From: Setophaga petechia
Lineage: Eukaryota > Chordata > Aves > Passeriformes > Parulidae
Assembly: GCA_024362935.1 (NCBI GenBank)
Contig: JANCRA010000119.1
Location: 124,001 to 188,000 of the forward strand
Length of the DNA stretch: 64,000 nt
Direction: 5' to 3'
Positions 22,054 to 33,779 of the stretch are shown here, piece by piece; positions within the stretch are counted from its first letter, which is position 1; each line of letters opens with the position of its first letter. A program made the position numbers and the translations under genes. A model generated the notes under the pieces. The model saw only the letters and a program-made list of their open reading frames with translations, was not told the DNA's origin and made no database searches.

Positions 22054-22625
22054 TCACATTAATACTTGAAAGGAAGGCGTCTTAGACAACTTTCTTTTTC
22101 TTGCTGCAAAACACACTGCAGCCCTCTGTGCAACTTCTAGAACACGATGGAAGTTGTTTAGTGAGCAGCAACGTTTTCCCCTTGCGAGAGAAAGTGAAGA
22201 AGCTATTTGCTCAGATGTAGGTATCAAGAAACACTTACTGCCGTGCACTGACAAGCTAATTGCTACACAGCACTGCGATTGTGTTAGCAGCTTGCAAAGT
22301 GCTAGAAAACAGTACTTTCCCACTCTCTTGCCTTTCCCTTCACATTAATACTTGAAAGGAAGGCGTCTTAGACAACTTTCTTTTTCTTGTTACAGAACAC
22401 ACTGCAGCCCTCTGTGCAACTTCTAGAACACGATAGGAGATGTTTAGTGAGCAAGAAGGTTTTCTCCTTGCGAGGCATAGTGAAAAAGCTATTTGCTTAG
22501 ATGTAGGTGACAAGAAACACTTACTGCAGTGCACTGAACAGCAAACTGCTACACAGCACTGAGATTGTGTTAGCAGCCTGCAAAGTGCTAGAAAACAGTA
22601 CTTTCCCACTCTCTTGCCTTTCCCT

Positions 22626-23769
22626 TCACATTAATACTTGAAAGGAAGGTGTCTTAGACAACTTTCTTTTTCTTGCTGCAAAACACACTGCAGCCCTCTG
22701 TGCAACTTCTACAACACGATGGAAGTTGTTTAGTGAGCAGGAAGGTTTTCTCCTTGGGAGACATAGTGAAAAAGCTATTTGCTTAGATATAGGTGACAAG
22801 AAACACTTACTGCAGTGCACTGAACAGCTAATTGCTACACAGAACTGGGATTGTGTTAGCAGCTTGCAAAGTGCTAGAAAACAGTACTTTCCCACTCTCT
22901 TGCCTTTCCCTTCACATTAATACTTGAAAGGAAGGCGTCTTAGACAACTTTCTTTTTCTTGTTGCAAAACACAATGCAGCCCTCTGTGCAACTTCTAGAA
23001 CACGATAGGAGATGTTTAGTGAGCAGGAAGGTTTTCTCCTTGGGAGACATAGTGAAAAAGCTATTTGCTTAGATATAGGTGACAAGAAACACTTACTGCA
23101 GTGCACTGAACAGCTAATTGCTACACAGAACTGGGATTGTGTTAGCAGCTTGCAAAGTGCTAGAAAACAGTACTTTCCCACTCTCTTGCCTTTCCCTTCA
23201 CATTAATACTTGAAAGGAAGGCGTCTTAGACAACTTTCTTTTTCTTGTGTCAAAACGCACTGCAGCCCTCTGTGCAACTTCTAGAACACGATAGGAGATG
23301 TTTAGTGAGCAGGAAGGTTTTCTCCTTGCGAGACATAGTGAAAAAGCTTTTTGCTTAGATGTAGGTGACAAGAAACACTTACTGCAGTGCACTGAACAGC
23401 TAACTGCTACACAGCACTAGGATTGTGTTAGCAGCTTGCAAAGTGCTAGAAAACAGTACTTTCCCACTCTCTTGCCTTTCCCTTCACATTAATACTTGAA
23501 AGGAAGGCTTCTTAGACAACTTTCTTTTACATTTTGCCAAACACACTGCAGCCGTCTGTGCAACTTCTACAACACGATGGAAGTTGTTTAGTGAGCAGCA
23601 ACGTTTTCCCCTTGCGAGACAAAGTGAAAAAGCTATTTGCTCAGATGTAGGTATCAAGAAACACTTACTGCCGTGCACTGACAAGCTAATTGCTACACAG
23701 CACTGCGATTGTGTTAGCAGCTTGCAAAGTGCTAGAAAACAGTACTTTCCCACTCTCTTGCCTTTCCCT
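22626..23769 (+). repeat. Four-monomer block, right partner of 16906-18049
   Basis: Monomers at 22626, 22912, 23198 and 23484 repeat the order and private variants of 16906-18049. The monomer just before it, 22340-22625, is of the type missing from 18-mer copy B (compare 11759-12044). This segment therefore derives from a version that still had that monomer. Confidence 0.85.
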
Positions 23770-26343
23770 TTACATTAATACTTGAAAGGAAGGCGTCTTA
23801 GACAACTTTCTTTTTCTTGTTACAGAACACACTGCAGCCCTCTCTGCAACATCTACAACACGATGGAACTTGTTTAGTGAGCAGGAAGGTTTTCTCCTTG
23901 CGAGACATAGTGAAAAAGCTATTTCCTTAGATGTAGGTGACAAGAAACACTTACTGCATTGTACTGAAAAGCTAATTGCTACACAGAACTGGGATTCTGT
24001 TAGCAGCTTGCAAAGTGCTAGAAAACAGTACTTTCCCACTCTCTTGCCTTTCCCTTCACATTAATACTTGAAAGGAAGGCGTCTTAGACAACTTTCTTTT
24101 TCTTGCTGCAAAACACACTGCAGCCCTCTGTGCAACTTCTAGAACACGATAGGAGATGTTTAGTGAGCAGGAAGGTTTTCTCCTTGGGAGACATAGTGAA
24201 AAAGGTATTTGCTTAGATGTAGGTGACAAGAAACACTTACTGTAGTGCACTGAAAAGCTAACTGCTACACAGCACTGCGATTGTGTTAGCAGCTTGCAAA
24301 GTGCTAGAAAACAGTACTTTCCCACTCTCTTGCCTTTCCCTTCACATTAATACTTGAAAGGAAGGCGTCTTAGACAACTTTCTCTTACATTTTGCAAAAC
24401 ACACTGCAGCCCTCTGTGCAACATCTACAACACGATGGAAGTTGTTTAGTGAGCAGGAAGGTTTTCTCCTTGCGAGACATAGTGAAAAAGCTATTTGCTC
24501 AGATGTAGGTGACAAGAAACACTTACTGCATTGCACTGAAAAGCTAATTGCTACACAGAACTGGGATTGTGTTAGCAGCTTGCAAAGTGCTAGAAAACAG
24601 TACTTTCCCACTCTCTTGCCTTTCCCTTCACATTAATACTTGAAAGGAAGGCGTCTTAGACAACTTTCTTTTTCTTGCTGCAAAACACACTGCAGCCCTC
24701 TGTGCAACTTCTAGAACACGATGGAAGTTGTTTAGTGAGCAGCAACGTTTTCCCCTTGCGAGAGAAAGTGAAGAAGCTATTTGCTCAGATGTAGGTATCA
24801 AGAAACACTTACTGCCGTGCACTGACAAGCTAATTGCTACACAGCACAGCGATTGTGTTAGCAGCTTGCAAAGTGCTAGAAAACAGTACTTTCCCACTCT
24901 CTTGCCTTTCCCTTCACATTAATACTTGAAAGGAAGGCGTCTTAGACAACTTTCTTTTTCTTGTTACAGAACACACTGCAGCCCTCTGTGCAACTTCTAG
25001 AACACGATAGGAGATGTTTAGTGAGCAAGAAGGTTTTCTCCTTGCGAGGCATAGTGAAAAAGCTATTTGCTTAGATGTAGGTGACAAGAAACACTTACTG
25101 CAGTGCACTGAAAAGCTAACTGCTACACAGCACTGAGATTGTGTTAGCAGCCTGCAAAGTGCTAGAAAACAGTACTTTCCCACTCTCTTGCCTTTCCCTT
25201 CACATTAATACTTGAAAGGAAGGCGTCTTAGACAACTTTCTTTTTCTTGCTGCAAAACACACTGCAGCCCTCTGTGCAACTTCTAGAACACGATAGGAAA
25301 TGTTTAGTGAGCAGGAAGGTTTTCTCCTTGCGAGACATAGTGAAAAAGCTATTTGCTTAGATGTAGGTGACAAGAAACACTTACTGCAGTGCACTGAACA
25401 GCTAACTGCTACACAGCACTAGGATTGTGTTAGCAGCTTGCAAAGTGCTAGAAATCAGTACTTTCCCACTCTCTTGCCTTTCCCTTCACATTAATACTTG
25501 AAAGGAAGGCTTCTTAGAAAACTTTCTTTTACATTTTGCAAAACACACTGCAGCCGTCTGTGCAACCTCTACAACACGATGGAAGTTGTTTAGTGAGCAG
25601 CCACGTTTTCCCCTTGCGAGACAAAGTGAAAAAGCTATTTGCTCAGCTGTAGGTATCAAGAAACACTTACTGCCGTGCACTGACAAGCTAATTGCTACAC
25701 AGCACTGCGATTGTGTTAGCAGCTTGCAAAGTGCTAGAAAACAGTACTTTCCCACTCTCTTGCCTTTCCCTTCACATTAATACTTGAAAGGAAGGCGTCT
25801 TAGACAACTTTCTTTTACTTTTTGCAAAACACACTGCAGTCCTCTGTGCAACTTCTAGAGCACGATAGGAGATGTTTAGTGAGCAGGAAGGTTTTCTCCT
25901 TGCGAGATAGAGTGAAAAAGCTATTTGCTCAGATGTAGGTGACAAGAAACACGTACTGCAGTGCAGTGACAAGTTAATTGGTACACAGCACTGGGATTGT
26001 GTTAGCAGCTCTCAAAGTGATAGAAAACAGTACTTTCCCACTCTCTTGCCTTTCCCTTCACATTAATACTTGAAAGGAAGGCGTCTTAGACAACTTTCTT
26101 TTTCTTGCTGCAAAACACACTGCAGCCCTCTGTGCAACTTCTAGAACACGATAGGAAATGTTTAGTGAGCAGGAAGGTTTTCTCCTTGCGAGACATAGTG
26201 AAAAAGCTTTTTGCTTGGATATAGGTGACAAGAAACACTTACTGCAGTGCACTGAACAACTAACTGCTACACAGCACTAGGATTGTGTTAGCAGCCTGCA
26301 AAATGCTAGAAAACAGTACTTTCCCACTCTCTTGCCTTTCCCT
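23770..26343 (+). repeat. Nine mixed monomers linking HOR domains
   Basis: Starts run from 23770 to 26058 in steps of 286. The 24342 and 24628 monomers match 18050 and 18336 (spacing 6292), 24914 matches 19194 (spacing 5720), and 25772 and 26058 match 8042 and 8328 of the 18-mer. The changing spacing shows a patchwork of several earlier duplications, not one clean HOR copy. Confidence 0.75.
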
Positions 26344-29300
26344 TCACATTAATACTTGAAAGGAAGGCATCTTAGACAACTTTCTTTTTCTTGTTGCAAA
26401 AAACTCTGCAGCCCTCTTTGCAACTTCTTGAACACGACAGGACATGTTTAGTAAGCAGGAAGGTTTTCTCCTTGGGAGACATAGTGAAAAAGCTATTTGC
26501 TTAGATGAAGGTGACAAGAAACACTTACTGCAGTGCACTGAAAAGCTAACCGCTACACAGCACTGAGATTGTGTTAGTAGCCTGCAAAGTGCTAGAAAAC
26601 AGTACTTTCCCACTCTCTTGCCTTTCCCTTCACATTAATACTTGAATGGAAGGCGTCTTAGACAACTTTCTTTTTCTTGTGTCAAAACGCACTGCAGCCC
26701 TCTGTGCAACTTCTACAACACGATAGGAGATGTTTAGTGAGCAGGAAGGTTTTCTCCTTGCGAGACATAGTGAAAAAGCTTTTTGCTTAGATGTAGGTGA
26801 CAAGAAACACTTACTGCAGTGCACTGAACAGCTAACTGCTACACAGCACTAGGATTGTGTCAGCAGCTTGCAAAGTGCTAGAAAACAGTACTTTCCCACT
26901 CTCTTGCCTTTCCCTTCACATTAATACTTGAAAGGAAGGCTTCTTAGACAACTTTGTTTTACATTTTGCAAAACACACTGCAGCTGTCTGTGCAACTTCT
27001 ACAACACGATGGAAGTTGTTTAGTGAGCAGCAACGTTTTCCCCTTGCGAGACAAAGTGAAAAAGCTATTTGCTCAGATGTAGGTATCAAGAAACACTTAC
27101 TGCCGTGCACTGACAAGCTAATTGCTACACAGCACTGCGATTGTGTTAGCAGCTTGCAAAGTGCTAGAAAACAGTACTTTCCCACTCTCTTGCCTTTCCC
27201 TTCACATTAATACTTGAAAGGAAGGCGTCTCAGACAACTTTCTTTTTCTTGTTACAGAACACACTGCAGCCCTCTCTGCAACATCTACAACACGATGGAA
27301 CTTGTTTAGTGAGCAGGAAGGTTTTCTCCTTGCGAGACATAGTGAAAAAGCTTTTTGCTTAGATGTAGGTGACAAGAAACACTTACTGCAGTGCACTGAA
27401 CAGCTAACTGCTACACAGCGCTTGGACTGTGTTAGCAGCTTGCAAAGTGCTAGAAAACAGTACTTTCCCACTCTCTTGCCTTTCCCTTCACATTAATACT
27501 TGAAAGGAAGGCGTCTTAGACAACTTTCTTTTTCTTGCTGCAAAACACACTGCAGCCCTCTGTGCAACTTCTAGAACACGATAGGAGATGTTTAGTGAGC
27601 AGGAAGGTTTTCTCCTTGGGAGACATAGTGAAAAAGGTATTTGCTTAGATGTAGGTGACAAGAAACACTTACTGCAGTGCACTGAAAAGCTAACTGCTAC
27701 ACAGCACTGCGATTGTGTTAGCAGCTTGCAAAGTGCTAGAAAACAGTACTTTCCCACTCTCTTGCCTTTCCCTTCACATTAATACTTGAAAGGAAGGCGT
27801 CTTAGACAACTTTCTCTTACATTTTGCAAAACACACTGCAGCCCTCTGTGCAACATCTACAACACGATGGAAGTTGTTTAGTGAGCAGGAAGGTTTTCTC
27901 CTTGCGAGACATAGTGAAAAAGCTATTTGCTTAGATGTAGGTGACAAGAAACACTTTCTGCAGTGCACTGAAAAGCTAACTGCTACACAGAACTGGGATT
28001 GTGTTAGCAGCTTGCAAAGTGCTAGAAAACAGTACTTTCCCACTCTCTTGCCTTTCCCTTCACATTAATACTTGAAAGGAAGGCGTCTTAGACAACTTTC
28101 TTTTTCTTGTTACAGAACACTCTGCAGCCCTCTGTGCAACTTCTAGAACACGATAGGAGATGTTTAGTGAGCAGCAACGTTTTCCCCTTGCGAGAGAAAG
28201 TGAAGAAGCTATTTGCTCAGATGTAGGTATCAAGAAACACTTACTGCCGTGCACTGACAAGCTAATTGCTACACAGCACTGGGATTGTGTTAGCGGCTTG
28301 CAAAGTGCTAGAAAACAGTACTTTCCCACTCTCTTGCCTTTCCCTTCACATTAATACTTGAAAGGAAGGCGTCTTAGACAACTTTCTTTTTCTTGTTACA
28401 GAACACACTGCAGCCCTCTGTGCAACTTCTAGAACACGATAGGAGATGTTTAGTGAGCAAGAAGGTTTTCTCCTTGCGAGGCATAGTGAAAAAGCTATTT
28501 GCTTAGATGTAGGTGACAAGAAACACTTACTGCAGTGCACTGAAAAGCTAACTGCTACACAGCACTGAGATTGTGTTAGCAGCCTGCAAAGTGCTAGAAA
28601 ACAGTACTTTCCCACTCTCTTGCCTTTCCCTTCACATTAATACTTGAAAGGAAGGTGTCTTAGACAACTTTCTTTTTCTTGCTGCAAAACACACTGCAGC
28701 CCTCTGTGCAACTTCTACAACACGATGGAAGTTGTTTAGTGAGCAGGAAGGTTTTCTCCTTGCGAGACATAGTGAAAAAGCTTTTTGCTTAGATATAGGT
28801 GACAAGAAAGACTTACTGCAGTGCACTGAACAGCTAATTGCTACACAGAACTGGGATTGTGTTAGCAGCTTGCAAAGTGCTAGAAAACAGTACTTTCCCA
28901 CTCTCTTGCCTTTCCCTTCACATTAATACTTGAAAGGAAGGCGTCTTAGACAACTTTCTTTTTCTTGCTGCAAAACACACTGCAGCCCTCTGTGCAACTT
29001 CTAGAACACGATAGGAAATGTTTAGTGAGCAGGAAGGTTTTCTCCTTGCGAGACATAGTGAAAAAGCTTTTTGCTTAGATGTAGGTGACAAGAAACACTT
29101 ACTGCAGTGCACTGAACAGCTAACTGCTACACAGCGCTAGGATTGTGTTAGCAGCTTGCAAAGTGCTAGAAAACAGTACTTTCCCACTCTCTTGCCTTTC
29201 CCTTCACATTAATACTTGAAAGGAAGGCTTCTTAGACAACTTTCTTTTACATTTTGCAAAACACACTGCAGCCGTCTGTGCAACCTCTACAACACGATGG

Positions 29301-32300
29301 AAGTTGTTTAGTGAGCAGCAACGTTTTCCCCTTGCGAGAGAAAGTGAAGAAGCTATTTGCTCAGATGTAGGTATCAAGAAACACTTACTGCCGTGCACTG
29401 ACAAGCTAATTGCTACACAGCACTGCGATTGTGTTAGCAGCTTGCAAAGTGCTAGAAAACAGTACTTTCCCACTCTCTTGCCTTTCCCTTCACATTAATA
29501 CTTGAAAGGAAGGCGTCTTAGACAACTTTCTTTTACTTTTTGCAAAACACACTGCAGTCCTCTGTGCAACTTCTAGAGCACGATAGGAGATGTTTAGTGA
29601 GCAGGAAGGTTTTCTCCTTGCGAGACATAGTGAAAAAGCTTTTTGCTTAGATATAGGTGACAAGAAACACTTACTGCAGTGCACTGAACAGCTAACTGCT
29701 ACACAGCACTAGGATTGTGTTAGCAGCCTGCAAAGTGCTAGAAAACAGTACTTTCCCACTCTCTTGCCTTTCCCTTCACATTAATACTTGAAAGGAAGGC
29801 ATCTTAGACAACTTTCTTTTTCTTGTGTCAAAAAACTCTGCAGCCCTCTCTGCAACATCTACAACAGGATGGAAGTTGTTTAGTGAGCAGGAAGGTTTTC
29901 TCCTTGCGAGACATAGTGAAAAAGCTATTTGCTTAGATGTAGGTGACAAGAAACACTTACTGCCGTGCACTGAAAAGCTAACTGCTACACAGCACTGAGA
30001 TGGTGTTAGCAGCCTGCAAAGTGCTAGAAAACAGTACTTTCCCACTCTCTTGCCTTTCCCTTCACATTAATACTTGAAAGGAAGGCGTCTTAGACAACTT
30101 TCTTTTTCTTGCTGCAAAACACACTGCAGCCCTCTGTGCAACTTCTAGACCACGATAGGAAATGTTTAGTGAGCAGGAAGGTTTTCTCCTTGTGAGACAT
30201 AGTGAAAAAGCTTTTTGCTTAGATGTAGGTGACAAGAAACACTTACTGCAGTGCACTGAACAGCTAACTGCTACACAGCACTAGGATTGTGTTAGCAGCT
30301 TGCAAAGTGCTAGAAAACAGTACTTTCCCACTCTCTTGCCTTTCCCTTCACAATAATACTTGAAAGGAAGGCATCTTAGACAAGTTTCTTTTTCTTGTTG
30401 CAAAAAACTCTGCAGCCCTCTCTGCAACCTATACAGCACGATGGAAGTTGTTTAGTGAGCAGGAAGGTTTTCTCCTTGCGAGACATAGTGAAAAAGCTAT
30501 TTCCTTAGATGTAGGTGACAAGAAACACTTACTGCATTGCACGGAAAAGCTAATTGCTACACAGAACTGGGATTCTGTTAGCAGCTTGCAAAGTGCTAGA
30601 AAACAGTACTTTCCCACTCTCTTGCCTTTCCCTTCACATTAATACTTGAAAGGAAGGCGTCTTAGACAACTTTCTTTTTCTTGCTGCAAAACACACTGCA
30701 GCCCTCTGTGCAACTTCTAGAACACGATAGGAGATGTTTAGTGAGCAGGAAGGTTTTCTCCTTGCGAGACATAGTGAAAAAGCTATTTGCTTAGATGTAG
30801 GTGACAAGAAACACTTACTGCAGTGCACTGAAAAGCTAACTGCTACACAGCACTGCGATTGTGTTAGCAGCTTGCAAAGTGCTAGAAAACAGTACTTTCC
30901 CACTCTGTTGCCTTTCCCTTCACATTAATAATTGAAAGGAAGGCGTCTTAGACAACTTTCTCTTACATTTTGCAAAACACACTGCAGCCCTCTGTGCAAC
31001 ATCTACAACACGATGGAAGTTGTTTAGTGAGCAGGAAGGTTTTCTCCTTGCGAGCCATAGTGAAAACGCCATTTGCTTAGATGTAGGTGACAAGAAACAC
31101 TTTCTGCAGTGCACTGAAAAGCTAATTGCTACACAGAAGTGGGATTGTGTTAGCAGCTTGCAAAGTGCTAGAAAACAGTACTTTCCCACTCTATTGCCTT
31201 TCCCTTCACATTAATACTTGAAAGGAAGGCGTCTTAGACAACTTTCTTTTTCTTGTTGCAAAACACACTGCAGCCCTCTGTGCAACTTCTAGACCACGAT
31301 AGGAAATGTTTAGTGAGCAGGAAGGTTTTCTCCTTGCGAGACATAGTGAAAAAGCTTTTTGCTTAGATGTAGGTGACAAGAAACACTTACTGCAGTGCAC
31401 TGAACAGCTAACTGCTACACAGCACTAGGATTGTGTTAGCAGCTTCCAAAGTGCTAGAAAACAGTACTTTCCCACTCTCTTGCCTTTCCCTTCACATTAA
31501 TACTTGAAAGGAAGGCTTCTTAGACAACTTTGTTTTACATTTTGCAAAACACACTGCAGCTGTCTGTGCAACTTCTACAACACGATGGAAGTTGTTTAGT
31601 GAGCAGCAACGTTTTCCCCTTGCGAGACAAAGTGAAAAAGCTATTTGCTCAGATGTAGGTATCAAAAAACACTTACTGCCGTGCACTGACAAGCTAATTG
31701 CTACACAGCACTGCGATTGTGTTAGCAGCTTGCAAAGTGCTAGAAAACAGTACTTTCCCACTCTCTTGCCTTTCCCTTCACATTAATACTTGAAAGGAAG
31801 GCGTCTCAGACAACTTTCTTTTTCTTGTTACAGAACACACTGCAGCCCTCTCTGCAACATCTACAACACGATGGAACTTGTTTAGTGAGCAGGAAGGTTT
31901 TCTCCTTGCGAGACATAGTGAAAAAGCTTTTTGCTTAGATGTAGGTGACAAGAAACACTTACTGCAGTGCACTGAACAGCTAACTGCTACACAGCACTTG
32001 GACTGTGTTAGCAGCTTGCAAAGTGCTAGAAAACAGTACTTTCCCACTCTCTTGCCTTTCCCTTCACATTAATACTTGAAAGGAAGGCGTCTTAGACAAC
32101 TTTCTTTTTCTTGCTGCAAAACACACTGCAGCCCTCTGTGCAACTTCTAGAACACGATAGGAGATGTTTAGTGAGCAGGAAGGTTTTCTCCTTGGGAGAC
32201 ATAGTGAAAAAGGTATTTGCTTAGATGTAGGTGACAAGAAACACTTACTGCAGTGCACTGAAAAGCTAACTGCTACACAGCACTGCGATTGTGTTAGCAG

Positions 32301-33207
32301 CTTGCAAAGTGCTAGAAAACAGTACTTTCCCACTCTCTTGCCTTTCCCTTCACATTAATACTTGAAAGGAAGGCGTCTTAGACAACTTTCTCTTACATTT
32401 TGCAAAACACACTGCAGCCCTCTGTGCAACATCTACAACACGATGGAAGTTGTTTAGTGAGCAGGAAGGTTTTCTCCTTGCGAGACATAGTGAAAAAGCT
32501 ATTTGCTTAGATGTAGGTGACAAGAAACACTTTCTGCAGTGCACTGAAAAGCTAACTGCTACACAGAACTGGGATTGTGTTAGCAGCTTGCAAAGTGCTA
32601 GAAAACAGTACTTTCCCACTCTCTTGCCTTTCCCTTCACATTAATACTTGAAAGGAAGGCGTCTTAGACAACTTTCTTTTTCTTGTTACAGAACACACTG
32701 CAGCCCTCTGTGCAACTTCTAGAACACGATAGGAGATGTTTAGTGAGCAGCAACGTTTTCCCCTTGCGAGAGAAAGTGAAGAAGCTATTTGCTCAGATGT
32801 AGGTATCAAGAAACACTTACTGCCGTGCACTGACAAGCTAATTGCTACACAGCACTGCGATTGTGTTAGCAGCTTGCAAAGTGCTAGAAAACAGTACTTT
32901 CCCACTCTCTTGCCTTTCCCTTCACATTAATACTTGAAAGGAAGGCGTCTTAGACAACTTTCTTTTTCTTGTTACAGATCACACTGCAGCCCTCTGTGCA
33001 ACTTCTAGAACACGATAGGAGATGTTTAGTGAGCAGGAAGGTTTTCTCCTTGCGAGACATAGTGAAAAAGCTTTTTCCTTAGATGTAGGTGACAAGAAAC
33101 ACTTACTGCAGTGCACTGAACAGCTAACTGCTACACAGCACTAGGATTGTGTTAGCAGCTTGCAAAGTGCTAGAAAACAGTACTTTCCCACTCTCTTGCC
33201 TTTCCCT
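26344..33207 (+). repeat. 24-monomer block (6864 bp), partner of 33208-39499
   Basis: Twenty-four monomers beginning with a distinctive one (CTTCTTGAACACGACAGGAC, GTAAGCAGG, GATGAAGG) that recurs at 33208. It contains a complete 16-mer HOR at 26916-31491 and the first part of the next. The last monomer, 32922-33207, carries ACAGATCAC in place of ACAGAACAC, also seen only at 39214-39499, the matching end of the partner block. Confidence 0.85.
26916..31491 (+). repeat. Canonical 16-monomer HOR unit (4576 bp)
   Basis: Sixteen monomers with a fixed type order, taken as the reference unit for 26-51 kb. GTATCAAG-type monomers stand at places 1 (26916), 5 (28060) and 9 (29204). Place 6 (28346) has TTACAG with GAGGCATAG, place 11 (29776) has TGTCAAAAAACTC, place 13 (30348) has CAACCTATACAGC, place 14 (30634) ends in CTCTGTTGCC, place 15 (30920) has AAAACGCCATTTGC, and place 16 (31206) has TAGACCACG with CTTCCAAAG. 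The same order recurs at 44076-48651 without gain or loss of a monomer. Confidence 0.88.
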
Positions 33208-33493
33208 TCACAATAATACTTGAAAGGAAGGCATCTTAGACAACTTTCTTTTTCTTGTTGCAAAAAACTCTGCAGCCCTCTTTGCAACTTCTTGAACACG
33301 ACAGGACATGTTTAGTAAGCAGGAAGGTTTTCTCCTTGGGAGACATAGTGAAAAAGCTTTTTGCTTAGATGAAGGTGACAAGAAACACTTACTGCAGTGC
33401 ACTGAAAAGCTAACCGCTACACAGCACTGAGATTGTGTTAGCAGCCTGCAAAGTGCTAGAAAACAGTACTTTCCCACTCTCTTGCCTTTCCCT

Positions 33494-33779
33494 TCACATT
33501 AATACTTGAAAGGAAGGCGCCTTAGACAACTTTCTTTTTCTTGTGTCAAAACGCACTGCAGCCCTCTGTGCAACTTCTACAACACGATAGGAGATGTTTA
33601 GTGAGCAGGAAGGTTTTCTCCTTGCGAGACATAGTGAAAAAGCTTTTTGCTTAGATGTAGGTGACAAGAAACACTTACTGCAGTGCACTGAACAGCTAAC
33701 TGCTACACAGCGCTTGGACTGTGTTAGCAGCTTGCAAAGTGCTAGAAAACAGTACTTTCCCACTCTCTTGCCTTTCCCT
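33494..33779 (+). repeat. Chimeric monomer at a two-monomer deletion
   Basis: The left part matches the 26630 monomer (TGTCAAAACGCAC, CTTCTACAACACGATAGGAG). The right part matches the 27202 monomer (CAGCGCTTGGACTGTG, a variant seen only in these two). Diagnostic sites place the switch between 33595 and 33711. The counterpart of 26916 between them is absent, so unequal exchange or deletion removed 572 bp and kept the 286-bp register. Confidence 0.85.
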
